Numbered from the stretch's first letter, positions 1 to 11,854 are shown. The stretch is DNA of 64,000 nucleotides from Alnus glutinosa (GCF_958979055.1 NC_084896.1:1240001-1304000); one strand, 5' to 3'. The notes: generated by a model from the letters alone, not told the origin. A program made the numbers and translations.

Positions 1-850
1 GTGAAAGAATTTCATTTGGTAATCGCGGGGTAGATGTGCTGGAGAAAGCAAAAATGATTCTGGGAAAAAGATTTTGTGCTTGTGTGCGGCGGTGGTGCAG
101 GATAGTTGTTGCGGCTTCATGGATTTGGGTGGGTGTGGAGGATGGAGCGTTAATTTATGCCGTTGATTTTTTTGGGGATCCGGATCAATATCCTTGTTAT
201 CTGGAATTGTGATACTGATATCACACATGTACAGATGTACAGCAACAAATAACAGTCGATATTTACGAAACAACGGGGCAATTACGACAGTTGTTAACCG
301 ATAAATAAACTGGAACGCATATAAGAATTAAAATAAGAGAATTACTAATATACACTGGTGATGGTCCATGGTCCTCAAAATTACAAAAATAGACATAGTT
401 ATGATTGGATAAAATAACTATTCACTACGAAAAAGAATAATTGTCAAGAGAAGAATGTGATATTCTCATGTTAAAGAACAATATTCTATGGTAAGGGCAT
501 TTATATCCCGCTAGCTACTCTTTAACTAATGTAGTTCAAGTATATATATATATTTTATTTTAATTATTTACATTTTCAAAACAGTTATATCTCTTTCTTT
601 CTTTTTTTTTTTATTTACTTTCACTATTCTATTTAAATATTATTTATTTATTCATTCTTTCCACCGTCCAACCTAATTTTTATTCATCTCATTTTGAAAT
701 GAATAATGCTACTATTCACACTCATTTCACACCGACTAACATGTTATATTTTAAATAGTTTTTAAATTTTTTTTTACTGTCTACCAAACATAAAATGTCA
801 CTTAAAATAAATTACATCAATCAATATAAAGCAAGAGTAACAAACCGATT
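1..850. other. intergenic, unassigned left edge
   Basis: No gene recognised. Bases 1-200 are more GC-balanced than the AT-rich sequence that follows and could belong to a gene continuing off the left edge, but no protein family is recognisable on either strand. From 200 to 850 the sequence is AT-rich with a short TA run near 541 and poly-T near 600. Confidence 0.4.
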
Positions 851-1045
851 AGGAGCGTCTACAACTATTTACCCGAATTGTAGACGATTCGGATAGGTGA
901 TTGTGAGAGACTACTTATAGGATCTACTTGACAAAAAAAAATTAGGTTGCCCAATCACTTATCCAGTCAGATGGGTTCCATAAGTGATCTCTCATAATTA
1001 CCTACCTAAATCATCTACAATTTGGACAAATAATTATAAGGATCT
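851..1045. mobile_element. palindromic MITE-like element
   Basis: The two halves are imperfect inverted copies: GTAGACGATTCGGATAGGTG near 882 is mirrored by the complement of a CTACCTAAATCATCTAC segment near 1002, with matching flanks over about 75 bp per arm. A related half-element follows at about 1200-1300, and a divergent palindrome with similar arms lies at 4314-4447. No coding capacity. Exact ends and target-site duplication were not resolved. Confidence 0.5.
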
Positions 1046-1451
1046 TAACTTGTAACAAACATAGACGAAGAGTTGCCTTTTTCTTTCGCAATTCACACTT
1101 CCACCGTGCCTCCAATTCCAATTCCCAGAGTTCAACATTAAAGTAACTCACATTTTTACCATCCAAGTCACAGAGAGAGATAGATACATACACAAATAGA
1201 TTATGATTCTCTCAAATTATCTGCTTGAATATGAGAGAATTCAAGTATGTGATTATGAGAGAACACTTATAAGATTTACCTGATCGGATAAGTAGTTGAA
1301 CAACGCAATTCTGTCTCTCTATTACGTTAGCAAAAATTTTAGTTTGTGTTCCTGATGTACCTCGTGATCTCATGATTTAAGCTCTAAAACAGTAGGATCA
1401 TTTGTTTCAGAGTATATCATTTTGACAAACACTGCACTTTGCAGAGTATAA

Positions 1452-2041
1452 TTGCAGGAGGCAGTGACATCAGCACGGTTACCCTAACTTGGGCAATATC
1501 ACTCTTGTTGAACAACCGCTATGTGTTGAAAAAGGCCTAAGATGAGCTTGATTTTCAAATGGGCAAGGAAAGAACTGTAAACGAGTTGGATATAGGTAAG
1601 TTGGTCTTCCTCCAAGCCATAGTAAAAGAGACATTATGTTTATATCCACGAGCACCACATGAATCTTTGGAGGACTGCACCATAGGAGGTTGCCGAGTCC
1701 CAAAAGGCACCCGACTAATCACAAACATTTGGAAATTCAAATAGATCCATGCATATGGTCAGATCCCATGAAGTTTGAGCCATAAAGATTTCTCACCACC
1801 CACAAAGATGTTGATGTAAGGGGTCAACATTTTGAATTGATCCCATTTGGAAGTGATAGAAGAGCATGCCTTGGAGTATCTTTTGGCCTTGTATTTAGCA
1901 CTTGCTAGTTTTTTACACATGTATGAGATCTCAGCTCCCTCTAATGCACCGGTTGATATGACTGAGAGGTTTGGACTAACAAACATCAAAGCCACCCCAC
2001 TTGAAGTTATAGTCATACCATGCCTACTTTCTAAGCTTTAA
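1452..2041 (+). pseudogene. cytochrome P450 CYP82-type pseudogene (3' exon)
   Basis: In pieces this reads as the C-terminal exon of a CYP82-family P450: an I-helix AGGSD-like segment followed by VTLTWAISLLLNN, then [49 protein letters not shown] and a degraded heme loop [10 protein letters not shown]. The exon begins just after an acceptor-like TTGCAG near 1456. It is not functional. In-frame stops interrupt it (for example the TAA shortly after the VLKKA segment and the TAG at about 1741). The K-helix ExxR arginine is replaced (ETLC instead of ETLR), and the heme-loop GGGRR/CPG pattern is altered to GSDRR/CLG. A frameshift after the heme loop separates the final [20 protein letters not shown] part from the rest. 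No first exon is visible upstream. CYP82 enzymes oxidise specialised metabolites, so this is a dead relative of a tailoring enzyme near the BURP/DUF2775 cluster; a functional link is speculation. Confidence 0.85.
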
Positions 2042-2680
2042 GGAGTAAAGATCAACCGGATTTAGATTTTCAGTAATGTAATTCAAGCTGTAGATGTGAA
2101 AGAGTTCTTATGAAGTTCACTTGTTTCGTAGAGATTCTCTCACCGTAATTCAAATAGCAAAATTGTTGGAAATATTTATCCGTCTAAAGAATAGGTCTAA
2201 GTATTGTGATCTTGATTGGGAGACCATTCATTATATTGAAAATCAAGTTCTCAATGTTGCTCGATTTGTCAAACTTCCCCTCTATGGACTCAATCCCTTC
2301 TGATGTATTGAAAAAGGGTTTTGTCATTAACAAACCCAAACATGACCTAGGCTCTTTACAAGAGGAAGCAAACTTGCTTTCTTTTCTGTTCTTTTTTTTT
2401 TTCCCTAATACTTTTTCATCTTTCTCTTTCAAATGGTACTAACAATTAAAAAAAAATGTGGGTGATGATAAAACCAATGGGACAAAGGTATATGCATGAG
2501 AATGTGATAAAAAATAAAAATAAAAATAAAAATAAAAAATAGAGTGTGATATTAATGTAATGAAAGAAAATGAGGTACCGATTGGACCTGTTGGGATTTG
2601 AACATGTGTCTCTTGTGTCGGGACAAGTATCTCAATTCCAATAAATCGAATTCCAATTAATATTGGACTTAAGCCAAACC

Positions 2681-2750
<70 letters not shown>

Positions 2751-3090
2751 TCAGAGATATGGTCAGATATACTAAAAGAAAAAGAAAAAGAAAAAGAAAA
2801 GAAAAAGAAAAAAGAAAAAAAGGGGATGCTGCAGAAGAGACATTAATTAGGAGGAAAAGGATAAACACATCACAAAACCTTTATTTAGTCATCATCAGAC
2901 ACTACACTTTTCCTAGTCATCATCACACACTTAGAAATTTTACATATATAGTAACCTTCTCACGTACATATATAGCTTCCTTTTTCTTTTTCTTTTTTTC
3001 TTTTTTTGCCCCTTATTTTACTTATTTAGTTGGCATGATATCTTAATTACATAAAATTGTTAAACTGCATATTTATTTTATCCTCCTTCC
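2042..3090. other. intergenic with microsatellite
   Basis: No gene. Contains poly-T and A-rich tracts, an (AT)n run at about 2685-2748, and a purine-rich AAAAGA-type stretch at 2774-2820. The long open frames here are simple-sequence artefacts. Confidence 0.6.
2685..2748. repeat. (AT)n microsatellite
   Basis: About 32 AT dinucleotide units in a row. Similar but shorter runs occur at 29534-29571 (followed by GA units), 32614-32665 and 42237-42269. Confidence 0.95.
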
Positions 3091-4011
3091 TTACTCGCGA
3101 TAAATACTAGCATCTGGTCTTGGATCAAAATCCTAAACAAATTTCTTCTCTGTTTCCTGACCAACATCATCATCGTTATAGGCTGAGAGATTGGGTCTTG
3201 GTTCAAAATCCTTCACAAATTTCTTCTCTTTTTCCCGACTAACATCATCGTCGTTATAGGCTGAGACATTGGGTCTTGGTTCAAAATCCTTCACGAATTT
3301 CTTCTCTTTTTCCTGACCAACATCATCGTCGTTATAGGCTGAGACATTGGGTCTTGGTTCAAAATCCTTCACAAACTTCTTCTCTTTTTCCCCACCAACA
3401 TCATCATCGTTATAGGCTGTGATATCGGGTCTTGGTTCAAAATCCTTCACGAATTTCTTCTCTTTTTCCTGACCAACATCATCGTCGTTATAGGCTGAGA
3501 CATTGGGTCTTGGTTCAAAATCCTCAGCAAAAGGCTGGTTCTTGTTCCTCGTCCCCATAGATGAGTGATCACAGTTGGCATTCTTGGTAGGTTGAGATGG
3601 CGCTGAATCCAAATGAACAAGGCCTTGGATTGCTTCTGGCATTGGCTGATCTTTCATAACACTTGTCCAATATTCTCCTGGATCTTTTCTTGACTCTACG
3701 GAAATAGAAAACTGTTCCAAGGATTAAAAAAAAAAGTAAGAAATTACAAGCTCGATATCACTACAAGAATTTTAGTCTTTAACGATCAACTTATCAGCGA
3801 CGACCCGTCACTAATAAGACCAAAATAGTTAAGGTGGTCGTTGATGTGTAGTCGCGAATAGCAACGCCGGATTTTTTTCCGGCAACATCCCATTTTTCTT
3901 GTAGTGCCTTTGAAGGCCATCTAATCATAATTCAAATTCAATAAAGAAAAACGTTTATATTCTTACCAGGAGGAGTGAGAGAAGAGTGAGCCAAGCCATT
4001 CGAGGGTTCAT
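3091..4011 (-). CDS. organ-specific protein (DUF2775), OSP1
   Basis: Two-exon gene on the minus strand. Exon 1 (4011-3967) encodes a hydrophobic signal peptide, MNPRMAWLTLLSLLL. The intron has GTAAGA/ACAG borders, and exon 2 (3711-3133) continues in phase 0 as FSISVESRKDPGEYWTSVMK. KDPGEYW and DQPMPEAIQ are the N-terminal signature of the plant organ-specific (S2/P4, DUF2775) family. After a short linker come five 26-residue repeats of the type FEPRPNVSAYNDDD plus an acidic/lysine linker ending KKFVKD; core variants are PDITAY and PNLSAY. The mature secreted protein would be about 190 residues. Oddity: the open frame ends at TAG 3135-3133 where the repeats have lysine, and reading on gives a sixth, unmutated-looking terminal repeat (DFDPRPDASIYRE) ending at TAA 3093-3091. 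The current protein is probably only about 13 residues short. Molecular function of the family is not settled; members have been proposed as burpitide precursors. The core differs from that of OSP2 and OSP3. Confidence 0.85.
3759..3906. mobile_element. CACTA-type MITE in OSP1 intron
   Basis: Begins CACTACAAGAA and ends with its inverted complement TTCTTGTAGTG, the terminal sequence of plant CACTA (CMC) elements. The 148 bp interior is a rough palindrome with no coding capacity. It fills most of the OSP1 intron. A clear 3-bp target duplication is not seen. Confidence 0.7.
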
Positions 4012-4083
4012 GTCTTCAATAGCTATATATGAAACTCTCTTGCTTCTTCTTTTTTATGTGCATAGAGAATGTATAGGCCCTTG

Positions 4084-4092
4084 CTATTTATA
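4084..4092 (-). promoter_or_regulatory. TATA box of OSP1
   Basis: TATAAATAG on the minus strand, about 75 bp upstream of the OSP1 start codon, a normal plant spacing. Confidence 0.6.
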
Positions 4093-4197
4093 GATAACAT
4101 ACAAAGAGAATTGTGTCCTAAACATTTACATTGGGGGAAAACAGGATCGAACTAAATCTACTCAATTATTATAGTAGTCTATGTACTATTAGTCTAT

Positions 4198-4280
4198 TAA
4201 TAACTTATTGCTAATGGTGGGGTCATTGCTTTTGGATTTGACTAATAACTTATTGCTAATGGTGGGGTCATTGCTTTTGG
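4198..4280. repeat. 45-bp direct tandem duplication
   Basis: TAATAACTTATTGCTAATGG and the following 18 bases occur twice (4198-4235 and 4243-4280) with no differences, offset by 45 bp. It lies upstream of OSP1 and is apparently recent. Confidence 0.85.
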
Positions 4281-4289
4281 TTTTTAAAA

Positions 4290-5589
4290 TCCGAGACCTA
4301 ATCTCTGTAATCTTGTTATTTGAATTGTTGTGAACGAGCTTTTATGGGACCTATCTGTTCGAACAGGTCTCGGACAGTTTGTCTACATGTTTAGACAGAC
4401 AGGCCTCATAAAGACTCTCTCACATTTGCTGTTCGAATTGTTGGTATAAATAATTGTTCAAGATAGACGATATTTTTTATTTTTTATTTTTTTTGTAATT
4501 TTGTGCTTGAATATTAAGAGATTCCGATAAAGAATTCCAAATCTGTGCAAGATAATCATGTAGAATTTGCATGGCCCATGAGTTCCAAAAACAAAAATAG
4601 AAGATTCCGGTTCTCATGGTGGAAAGGAAAACTAATGCGATAAATATCAAATGAGTAATGCTTAATACTATATCATCGTCTCTTCCTATCTAACTCGATT
4701 GACATAATAGTCGGTCCTTCAATTTTATTTTATTTTTTTGTTTTAAGAATAGTTGATTCCAATAAAATAAAAATGAGATAAAGCTGTAGTATGTAGCATT
4801 ACACTATATATCAAATAGTGTAGTTGATCAAACAATATGGGTTAAAAAGAGCAGGAAGACTTGCTCTCCTTGTATAATGTGGGCGATTAATATTGCTCTC
4901 CTTGCAGCTATATAATATTGTTCATAAACCTAATTAATAAAAACCACCTTATTCATGTGGGCGATTAATTATCCAAAGGGCGATCATGGTGATTTTGAAT
5001 TTTATTAACTTTGGACCTTTCTTTCAAATGTTTAATATTAAATCAATAGTTTTGAAACAGTTTATAGTACGGTGACACAAGCTTTTGTGAAATCTTGCCT
5101 TCTCTCCTGCAAAACAATAAATATCAAAGAAGCTTGCCAGGGGTGCAAGCCGGACCCACTTCGATGCCTAAGTCAATCTTTTTGCGAAGAATTCAGATCA
5201 AGCCTGTAGAATAATAAAATCATTTGAAGAATACCTAGTGGTTTGCACCTATTTATATATGAGACTTCAATCGTTCACTCCGAATAAGGTAAGAATTGAT
5301 TCATTGATTCTGCGATTTCTTCATGGCCTACTCAAGATTCGTACAATCTGAGTATCCCGAGATTTGATGCTTCCAAGTTACTCTTAGCTTCTTGTGAAAT
5401 TATTTCTTGATGAGTCTTAGCCTTAACCTTCTAATATAGTTGGTATTTCAGGACTAATATAAGTAAATGATCTTGTATGAATTAAATAAATCCATTTACT
5501 AATTATTGAGAATATTTCCCAACAAATAGTTTATTGAATCTACCGTTGCAATAGATGTACTCTATAGAAGACCTATCGTGTAAATTAAA
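4290..5589. other. intergenic, no gene seen
   Basis: AT-rich sequence upstream of OSP1. Includes a palindromic MITE-like segment at about 4314-4447. No protein family recognised. Confidence 0.5.
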
Positions 5590-6399
5590 GGGATAATTGT
5601 ATCGTTGGTCCTTGTGGTATACCATAATTATTTTTCACTTCCTATGGTTTAAAAAGTTCACGGGAGGTCCTTCTGATGTGCAATAATTACAAATCGATCC
5701 CTGGCGTCAAATTCTGTTAAAATTTTTAACAGATTCCGTCAAATGCCACATCAGCGCCACGTGTCGTCATCTTATTGGTGACACGTGGCGCTGACATGTC
5801 TAATCTTAATAAAATAATATAAATTTATTAAAAAATAAATAAAAAATACTTATTTTTTTTTTTTTTAAAAAAGAAAAAAACAAAAATGGGGAAAGGGGGT
5901 GGCCTGGCCACCCCCAGCCCATGGGGGTGGCGGCGCGCCACCCCCAGAGGCCGCCGGGGGTGGCGCGCGGCCACCCCCAGGCCATTGGGGGTGGCCTTCG
6001 GGACACCCCCAGAGGCCGCCTGGGGTGGCGCGCGGCCACCCCAGTGGCCAGGGGTGGCGCACGGCCACCCCCAAAGGGGTGGCTGGGCCACCCCTTCAGC
6101 TTTTTTTTTTTTTTTTTTTTTTATTTTTTTGAATTTTTTTTTTTATAAAAAATAAGTATTTTTTTTTTTTTAATAAATTTATATTTTTTTATTACGGTAG
6201 ACACGTGTCGCCATCTTATTGGCAACACGTGGCGCTGACGTGGCATTTGACGGAATCTGTTAAAAAATTTAACAGAATTTGACGCTAGGGATCAATTTGT
6301 AATTATTGCATATCACGAGGACCTCCCATGAACTTTTTAAACCATAGGGAGTGAAAAATAATTATGGTATACCACAGGGACCAACGGTGCAATTATCCC
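5590..6399. mobile_element. non-autonomous MULE with GC-rich core
   Basis: The long terminal inverted repeats start GGGATAATTGTATCGTTGG and end with the complement. The element is flanked by a perfect 9-bp target duplication, TAAATTAAA (5581-5589 and 6400-6408), diagnostic of Mutator-like elements. Arms run about 230 bp each, through CACGTGTCG-type motifs. The centre (about 5888-6093) is extraordinarily GC-rich, built of GGGGGTGGC and GCCACCCCC units on both strands, framed by poly-A and poly-T. No transposase. Open frames in the core on both strands are composition artefacts. A relative lies at 43496-44069. Confidence 0.9.
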
Positions 6400-6599
6400 T
6401 AAATTAAAATTTACATTGATTAACTGTTATTTACTACAATGAACTTAATTATTTATTATGATTAAGAATATCAAAAACTATGGTTTTGAATACTCTATAT
6501 AAATATGCCGGATCACTTTGATATTTATTAAGTATGAAGAAAGAAGAACCATGTTGGAGTAGTTTCGGAAACCTACTCGATGATTCTAAGCAACACCTT

Positions 6600-6784
6600 A
6601 ATAGTTTGCATTCTTTTTCAGTTTAGCATGTAAAACGGGAGGCTAATAAAACCGCTCATTGCATGGCTAAGTTAACAATTTCCCAATTGTTAGATGAGAT
6701 GTGGATACGGAAGTGCCCTCTATTCCTCCATAATGTTGTTCTTTTTGAGCAAGAGGTTATAGGTTGACCAATGAAATTTCATAT
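6600..6784 (+). pseudogene. LINE-type RNase H-like remnant
   Basis: Reads in pieces as VKREANKTAHCMAKL followed by WIRKCPLFLHNVVLFEQ, the C-terminal part of the RNase H-like domain found in plant LINE-derived sequences. Short, isolated and interrupted. Its last 75 bases recur at 8090-8164. Confidence 0.55.
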
Positions 6785-8164
6785 TACCCATGCGGGATGC
6801 TATATGAAAAATTGAAATGACTTCTAAAAACAAAGTGTGTGCATAAGTGTCAACAAAAATTAAAGCACAGCGGAAAGTAAATGATACAGAGATTTTTATT
6901 GACGAAGTGGAAACTCAGTTAAGAGAAAAACCACTCCGGGGCAGCCAAACCCAGGAATTCCAGTATTCAGAAGACAAAGTTAGATACAAGACAGTAACGC
7001 TCACATGTACCGATGCAGTGGTCGTACCTTGATTTCTGACGTGTAACCCAACACAAATGCTTCTAAACCAGGTTCACCTACATGAAGGGGTATTCAATGG
7101 AACTCCTAAATACTAACACTATAAAACACATGCAATAATTACTTTGTTTTCTAGCATATAAAACTCATCATATATCTCCTAGAGATGGCGACATGATACC
7201 AATCCATAGGGACCAAAAAAATAGTGGTTTTTTTTTAATAAATAAATGAATTATGTAATATGTTAAGTTCATATTTAGGTTTAGTTTATTTCGACATAAA
7301 ATATGTTTTTGTCAAAAAATATTTTAAAGAAAATCATTTTTTAAGAAAATATTTTAACTAATAATTTAGGTTCCGACAATGTTCTGATGGGGGCTTATCA
7401 ATGGACCAGTGATAGTTTAACAGTAGCTCAGTGGTAATTCGATGGTATTCCAACGGTGGCTCGACGATGTTTTGATGTTGGCCAGGGTGGCCGAGTGGTT
7501 TTAGAGTTAAAATACTAAGATACCTTATCATTGTGGCCTAACTAAGGTGTTCATGTATTGTGTATGCTTATTAGGATGTTTTATAGAGTAGTAAGCTAGG
7601 GAGCATCAATCCTCCACCTTTGGTAGTATAAACGTTTTTTCAATTATAGATTAATCTTTACGTGGTAAGTGTTTGATGTGAAACTAGGTGCTTTATAACT
7701 ACGTCCTAACGAAAGTATTTTAATGTTGAGGTCGTCGTAATGGTTGACGCCCATTACGCGCTCATATCATGTATGTTAGGAAGATCCATATAGACTTTAA
7801 GCATTTCATTGGTTGAGGATTAAATGAGATCAATACCCTAAGTTTTTCTTTAAGTTTGTTTTCATTTTCTGCTTTTCTTTATCTTACTTGTTGTAGCTTC
7901 AATTCTACAACCTTTGCTTTTATTTTTACTCTTAAGTTAAGTTAAATATACTCTTTAGATATCCCGTTACGCAAAACAACCCATTATCTCTGTGGTTCGA
8001 TCACTCTTACTATAGTATAATTGATTCGTACTATTGCGAGTGGTAAAACTTATAAATTTAAAATCCACGTAGTCGATTAGCGCACTACCAGGAAGTGCCC
8101 TCTATTCCTCCATAATGTTGTTCTTGTTGAGCAAGAGGTTATAGGTTGACCAATGAAATTTCAT
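6709..8164. repeat. 75-bp direct repeat pair (6709-6784, 8090-8164)
   Basis: GGAAGTGCCCTCTATTCCTC and the following sequence to ATGAAATTTCAT occur at 6709-6784 and 8090-8164 with very few differences. The intervening 1.3 kb therefore looks like an insertion that duplicated its flank, or a local duplication. No coding potential in between. Confidence 0.7.
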
Positions 8165-9153
8165 CTTTTCAAAAAATAAAAAATAAAATAAGTATGATGA
8201 CTATGAGAAAGACATTTAATCCAATGATGGGTTTAACATGTACGTTATTGGCTAAAAACCAAATATATAGAATGCCAAACTCAATCTCCTAACAATATAA
8301 CGACTCAATAAATCTTCTATTGAATCAATATCTTGCCAAATCCTTTGTTAGAATACATGATTTTAATTGTTTTGTATATGAAAAAACAGTCTAGACTCAA
8401 AGAACCACACCCAAAGGGGCTCATGAACGGGTGTTTCAAGTAATCACAAAACCTTCGTAAACTCAAAACAAGGCTTATAAATAACCAACGAGTGCTGCAC
8501 TTACTCTAAAGTGGCTCTACAACTTTGGCTTTTGATCTTCTACATTGACTTGCCACTAACGAACTTGTTCGCTCGATCTCTAGTCTTGATGAACTCATTA
8601 GCCAAACCCCAACACTTAAAAGAGAATTAAAGATTTCATTGTGGTTTCAAAATAAGGAGAGAAGCAACAAATTAGTTTAAGCTCAAAACCTTTCTCTCTC
8701 TAGGGTTTTAGGATTCCTCTCTCTTACCTCAAAAATTGTGTAAGACAAATACTTGTAGGTAAGGCAACAATTAGGCTCAACACAAAGAACCCAAACTAAA
8801 ATAGAATCAAAATTCACTTAAACTCGCTCGTTCGAGTGACTACTAGGCGAGGGTCAAGCAAGGCTTTTGTTCGGTTCGCTTGAGCGATTGTCATGTGAAG
8901 GTCCAACGAAGTTTTAGGTTCTGTATAAAACTTGCACGCTCGAGCGTGGATCAAACGAGTCTTTGTAAAGTACAATTATCGAACCACATTTTGAACTCTA
9001 ACTACACTACTATCAATTGTAACCCAAATAACCCATACTTTGACATTGGGATTTGCCTACACTAATACAAAACATAACAGTATACTAATTGAATATCAAG
9101 ATGTAAAAACTATCTCATCCAAAAAAAAAAATTTGAAATGTACTTTTTTTAAT
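8165..9153. other. intergenic, no gene seen
   Basis: AT-rich, no recognisable coding sequence on either strand. Confidence 0.4.
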
Positions 9154-9335
9154 GAGTAATGCTACATATTATCCATTTGTCCTCCTTTTGTCCCCCCAAA
9201 ATTGATGTGACTCTTAAAATTACCATTAGATTAAAATTCAATAATGATCTATCATAATTTTAATGGTGATTTTAAGAGCCACATCAATTTTGAGAGGATA
9301 AAAAGAGGACAAGAAGATTATATGTAGCATTACTC
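9154..9335. mobile_element. Mutator-type MITE, 182 bp
   Basis: Terminal inverted repeat GAGTAATGCTACAT / ATGTAGCATTACTC. Flanked by TTTTTTAAT on both sides (9 bp, though AT-rich). Same length and layout as the element at 58099-58280; other members lie at 17174, 49525 and 58316. Confidence 0.8.
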
Positions 9336-9339
9336 TTTT

Positions 9340-10028
9340 TTAATATTAAGAAATCCATCAAAATGTGAGTTTTGGATGAGAAAGTTAATGATATCCTATT
9401 AAGCATGCATGATTTGCGGAAGATTTAATCCAACGGTCAGTTGATGAAATAGTAGTCTAATAAATATATTTTTTAAAAAAATTAATAAAAATTTATTGAG
9501 TAATATAATGTTATAAAAATTTGCACTAAATTATTGAGTAAACACAAAAGTTCCATTATTGTCAGTGGACCGAGAATCAAACAAGATCGGTTCACCTTTG
9601 CCAAAATATAATATAAAAAAATTAGAAATAAATGAACAAGATTTCGCTACATTGAATTATTGAGTGAGAGAAAGTCTTAAGGCAATTTTCTGGATAGGAC
9701 ATTCAACAAAGCGTTTATAACGTGAAAATAAATAAATAAATAAAATGTTATTAGAATGGTTTGACCCCTTTCAAACTATGATTTATATATTGGAGGCGAC
9801 TGAATCACCTTCTTTAGCCAAGGGGTTGGTTCATCAATCCCCTAACCACATCAATAACCATTATTTTCTTTTTTATTTTATTTGTTGTTACGATCTGTAT
9901 CGTGCATTTAAAATGAATGGCTAAAATAAAATGTATTGCACTATATCTCAATCCGGCTCGATAAGCTCGACCAACATGAAATTCGCTAAAATTAAGTTTA
10001 TTCATTTCAGTGACTATAATACTTCTTA
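9340..10028. other. intergenic, no gene seen
   Basis: AT-rich; no supported gene. Confidence 0.4.
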
Positions 10029-10293
10029 GGGTCTGTTTGGGTATGTAATTTTAAAAAGTGCGATTTAAAAATAACAATTTTAAATTGTGCGATTTGAAAA
10101 ATTGATTTTTAAAAATGCAGTTAAACGTTTGACAAAATTAGAGTTTGGCCTTTAAAATTGCATGTTAGCCTTTAAAATTTTTCTGCGTTTTTTCAAAAAA
10201 GCACCCCATTGGTAATTGTCAAACGATTCATTTTCTGGGATTTAGTTTAAAACCGCACTTTTTGCCTACGAAATTACAATCTCAAACGCACCC
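10029..10293. mobile_element. PIF/Harbinger (Tourist-like) MITE
   Basis: Begins GGGTCTGTTTGGG and ends CTCAAACGCACCC. Flanked by the 3-bp duplication TTA on both sides, typical of PIF/Harbinger insertions. The interior is palindromic with AAATCGCA-like units. Confidence 0.75.
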
Positions 10294-10299
10294 TTAGTA

Positions 10300-11854
10300 A
10301 TAGTTATTATTGGTAACATTAATTAGCAAGACTTTGTAAAAGGCTTCTAGAAAATCTTTTAATTTTAGGATTAAAAAACACAAAAGTGGTATTTAGTGAA
10401 GACAAATTAGACAATCAAGAACCATATGATTCATGTAGACAAATAATAATGCAAAAGTTTATCTTATTCCAAATTTCGGTGATTGGGCCCCTTCTTAAAA
10501 GAAAAACATATTACGACTGGCCACACTCTTGACTTGTAAAATTAGCATGTGGATTTACCCATGTCACCATATGGGATGCTATAAAACACATGCAATAATG
10601 ACTTTGTTTTCTAGCATATAAAACTCATCATATATCTCCTAGAGATGGCGACATGATACCAATCCATAGGGACCAAAAAAAATAGAGTTTTTTTTTTTTT
10701 AATAAATAAATGAATTATGTAATATGTTAAGTTCATATTTAGGTTCAGTTTATTTCGACGTAAAATATGTTTTCGTCTGAAAAATATTTTTAGAGATTAT
10801 TTTTTAAGAAAATATTTTAATTAATAATTTGAGTTCCGACAATGTTCTAGTAGGAGCCTGTTGATGGTCCAGTAATGATTTGGCGGTGACTAAATAATAG
10901 TTCAATGGTGTTCCAGCGGTGGCTCGGTGGTGATTTGATATTGGCCCGGAGTGGCCGGGCGGTTTTAGAGTTAAAATACTAGAAGTGATATTTTGTGAGC
11001 CAAGAATCATATGACTAATGTTAAGATGGACAATTAATAATGCAAAAGTTGATCTTCGTGATCCCAAAAATTGATAATTGGGGCCCCTTTGGACAAAGAC
11101 GTATTACGACAGGCCACGGTGGCCACCATTTGCTAGAAAGGATTTTTGCTTGGGATATGGCTGGAAAAGCCATACAATAATTGTTCTGTTTTCTAGCGTA
11201 TAAATTAAACTAATGGAGTGCCCTCTCTGGGGCAGGCTGAGTTGCTCACACGTGCCAGTCCATATAGATCAAACAAGATTTTGTTTTGGTCGTAATTAAG
11301 CAAGATTAATCAGATTAAGATCCTCTACAATTTTTTTTTAAAAAAAATCATTTTTTACATCAAACGACATGAAAAACGGTACATATTAAAGATATGATAT
11401 GTTACTGAGACAATAAAAAAAAAAAAAAAAAATCATTCTAAAAGGCTTTTTATTTACTTTTGAAGAGACGTTTTTTCTTTATTAAATCAAAAAATAGTTT
11501 GTTGCTCAAAGCTTTTCTACGACATAAAATGTAAGAACTTGATAAAAATATATTGAATTCTCACTTTTAACATGCCACATTTTTAATAGATAGTATTTTT
11601 CAAGTCGTTATATATATATATATATTATTTTTGGGGTGGGAGGATTTCTATGCTGAAACCTACACTTTAGCCACTCTTTCATGGAAGAGCTTTTTTTCTA
11701 AATTCGGTTGAAGGAAATTTTATTAATTTAGTTTATTAAATTGATAGTATTTTTAGAATATGCGATTTGCAAATGTATTTTAAAAATACATGTTAGAATC
11801 GCTTGGTTTATTGAAAATGTACGTGATAATCTCATAATCTAAAGGCACGTGTTA
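10300..11854. other. intergenic with nested local duplications
   Basis: 10380-10640 and 10981-11210 share several ordered blocks (for example AATAATGCAAAAGTT, GGGGCCCCTT, TATTACGAC and TTGTTTTCTAGC), consistent with an old local duplication of about 0.6 kb. TA-rich run near 11610. No coding sequence recognised. Confidence 0.45.

Larger units (their letters stand above)
7121..10982. repeat. dispersed direct repeat, two copies of about 0.4 kb
   Basis: CTATAAAACACATGCAATAA through GGTTTTAGAGTTAAAATACT is present at about 7121-7519 and again at about 10578-10982, diverged by point changes and small indels. Both contain a TCCGACAATGTTCT segment and GGTGGCTCG-like motifs. Part of the second copy is echoed once more at 11060-11210. 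Family unknown; noncoding. Confidence 0.65.

Noticed and set aside
2632-3046. Open frames with long Ile-Tyr runs
   Set aside because: Translation of the (AT)n microsatellite and neighbouring simple sequence.
3133-3540. Regular 78-bp repeats looking like a CRISPR or satellite array
   Set aside because: They are in-frame coding repeats of OSP1 with matching linkers; the context is a eukaryotic gene.
5806-6155. Six overlapping open frames on both strands, Pro/Gly/Arg-rich
   Set aside because: Composition artefact of the GC-rich core of the MULE.
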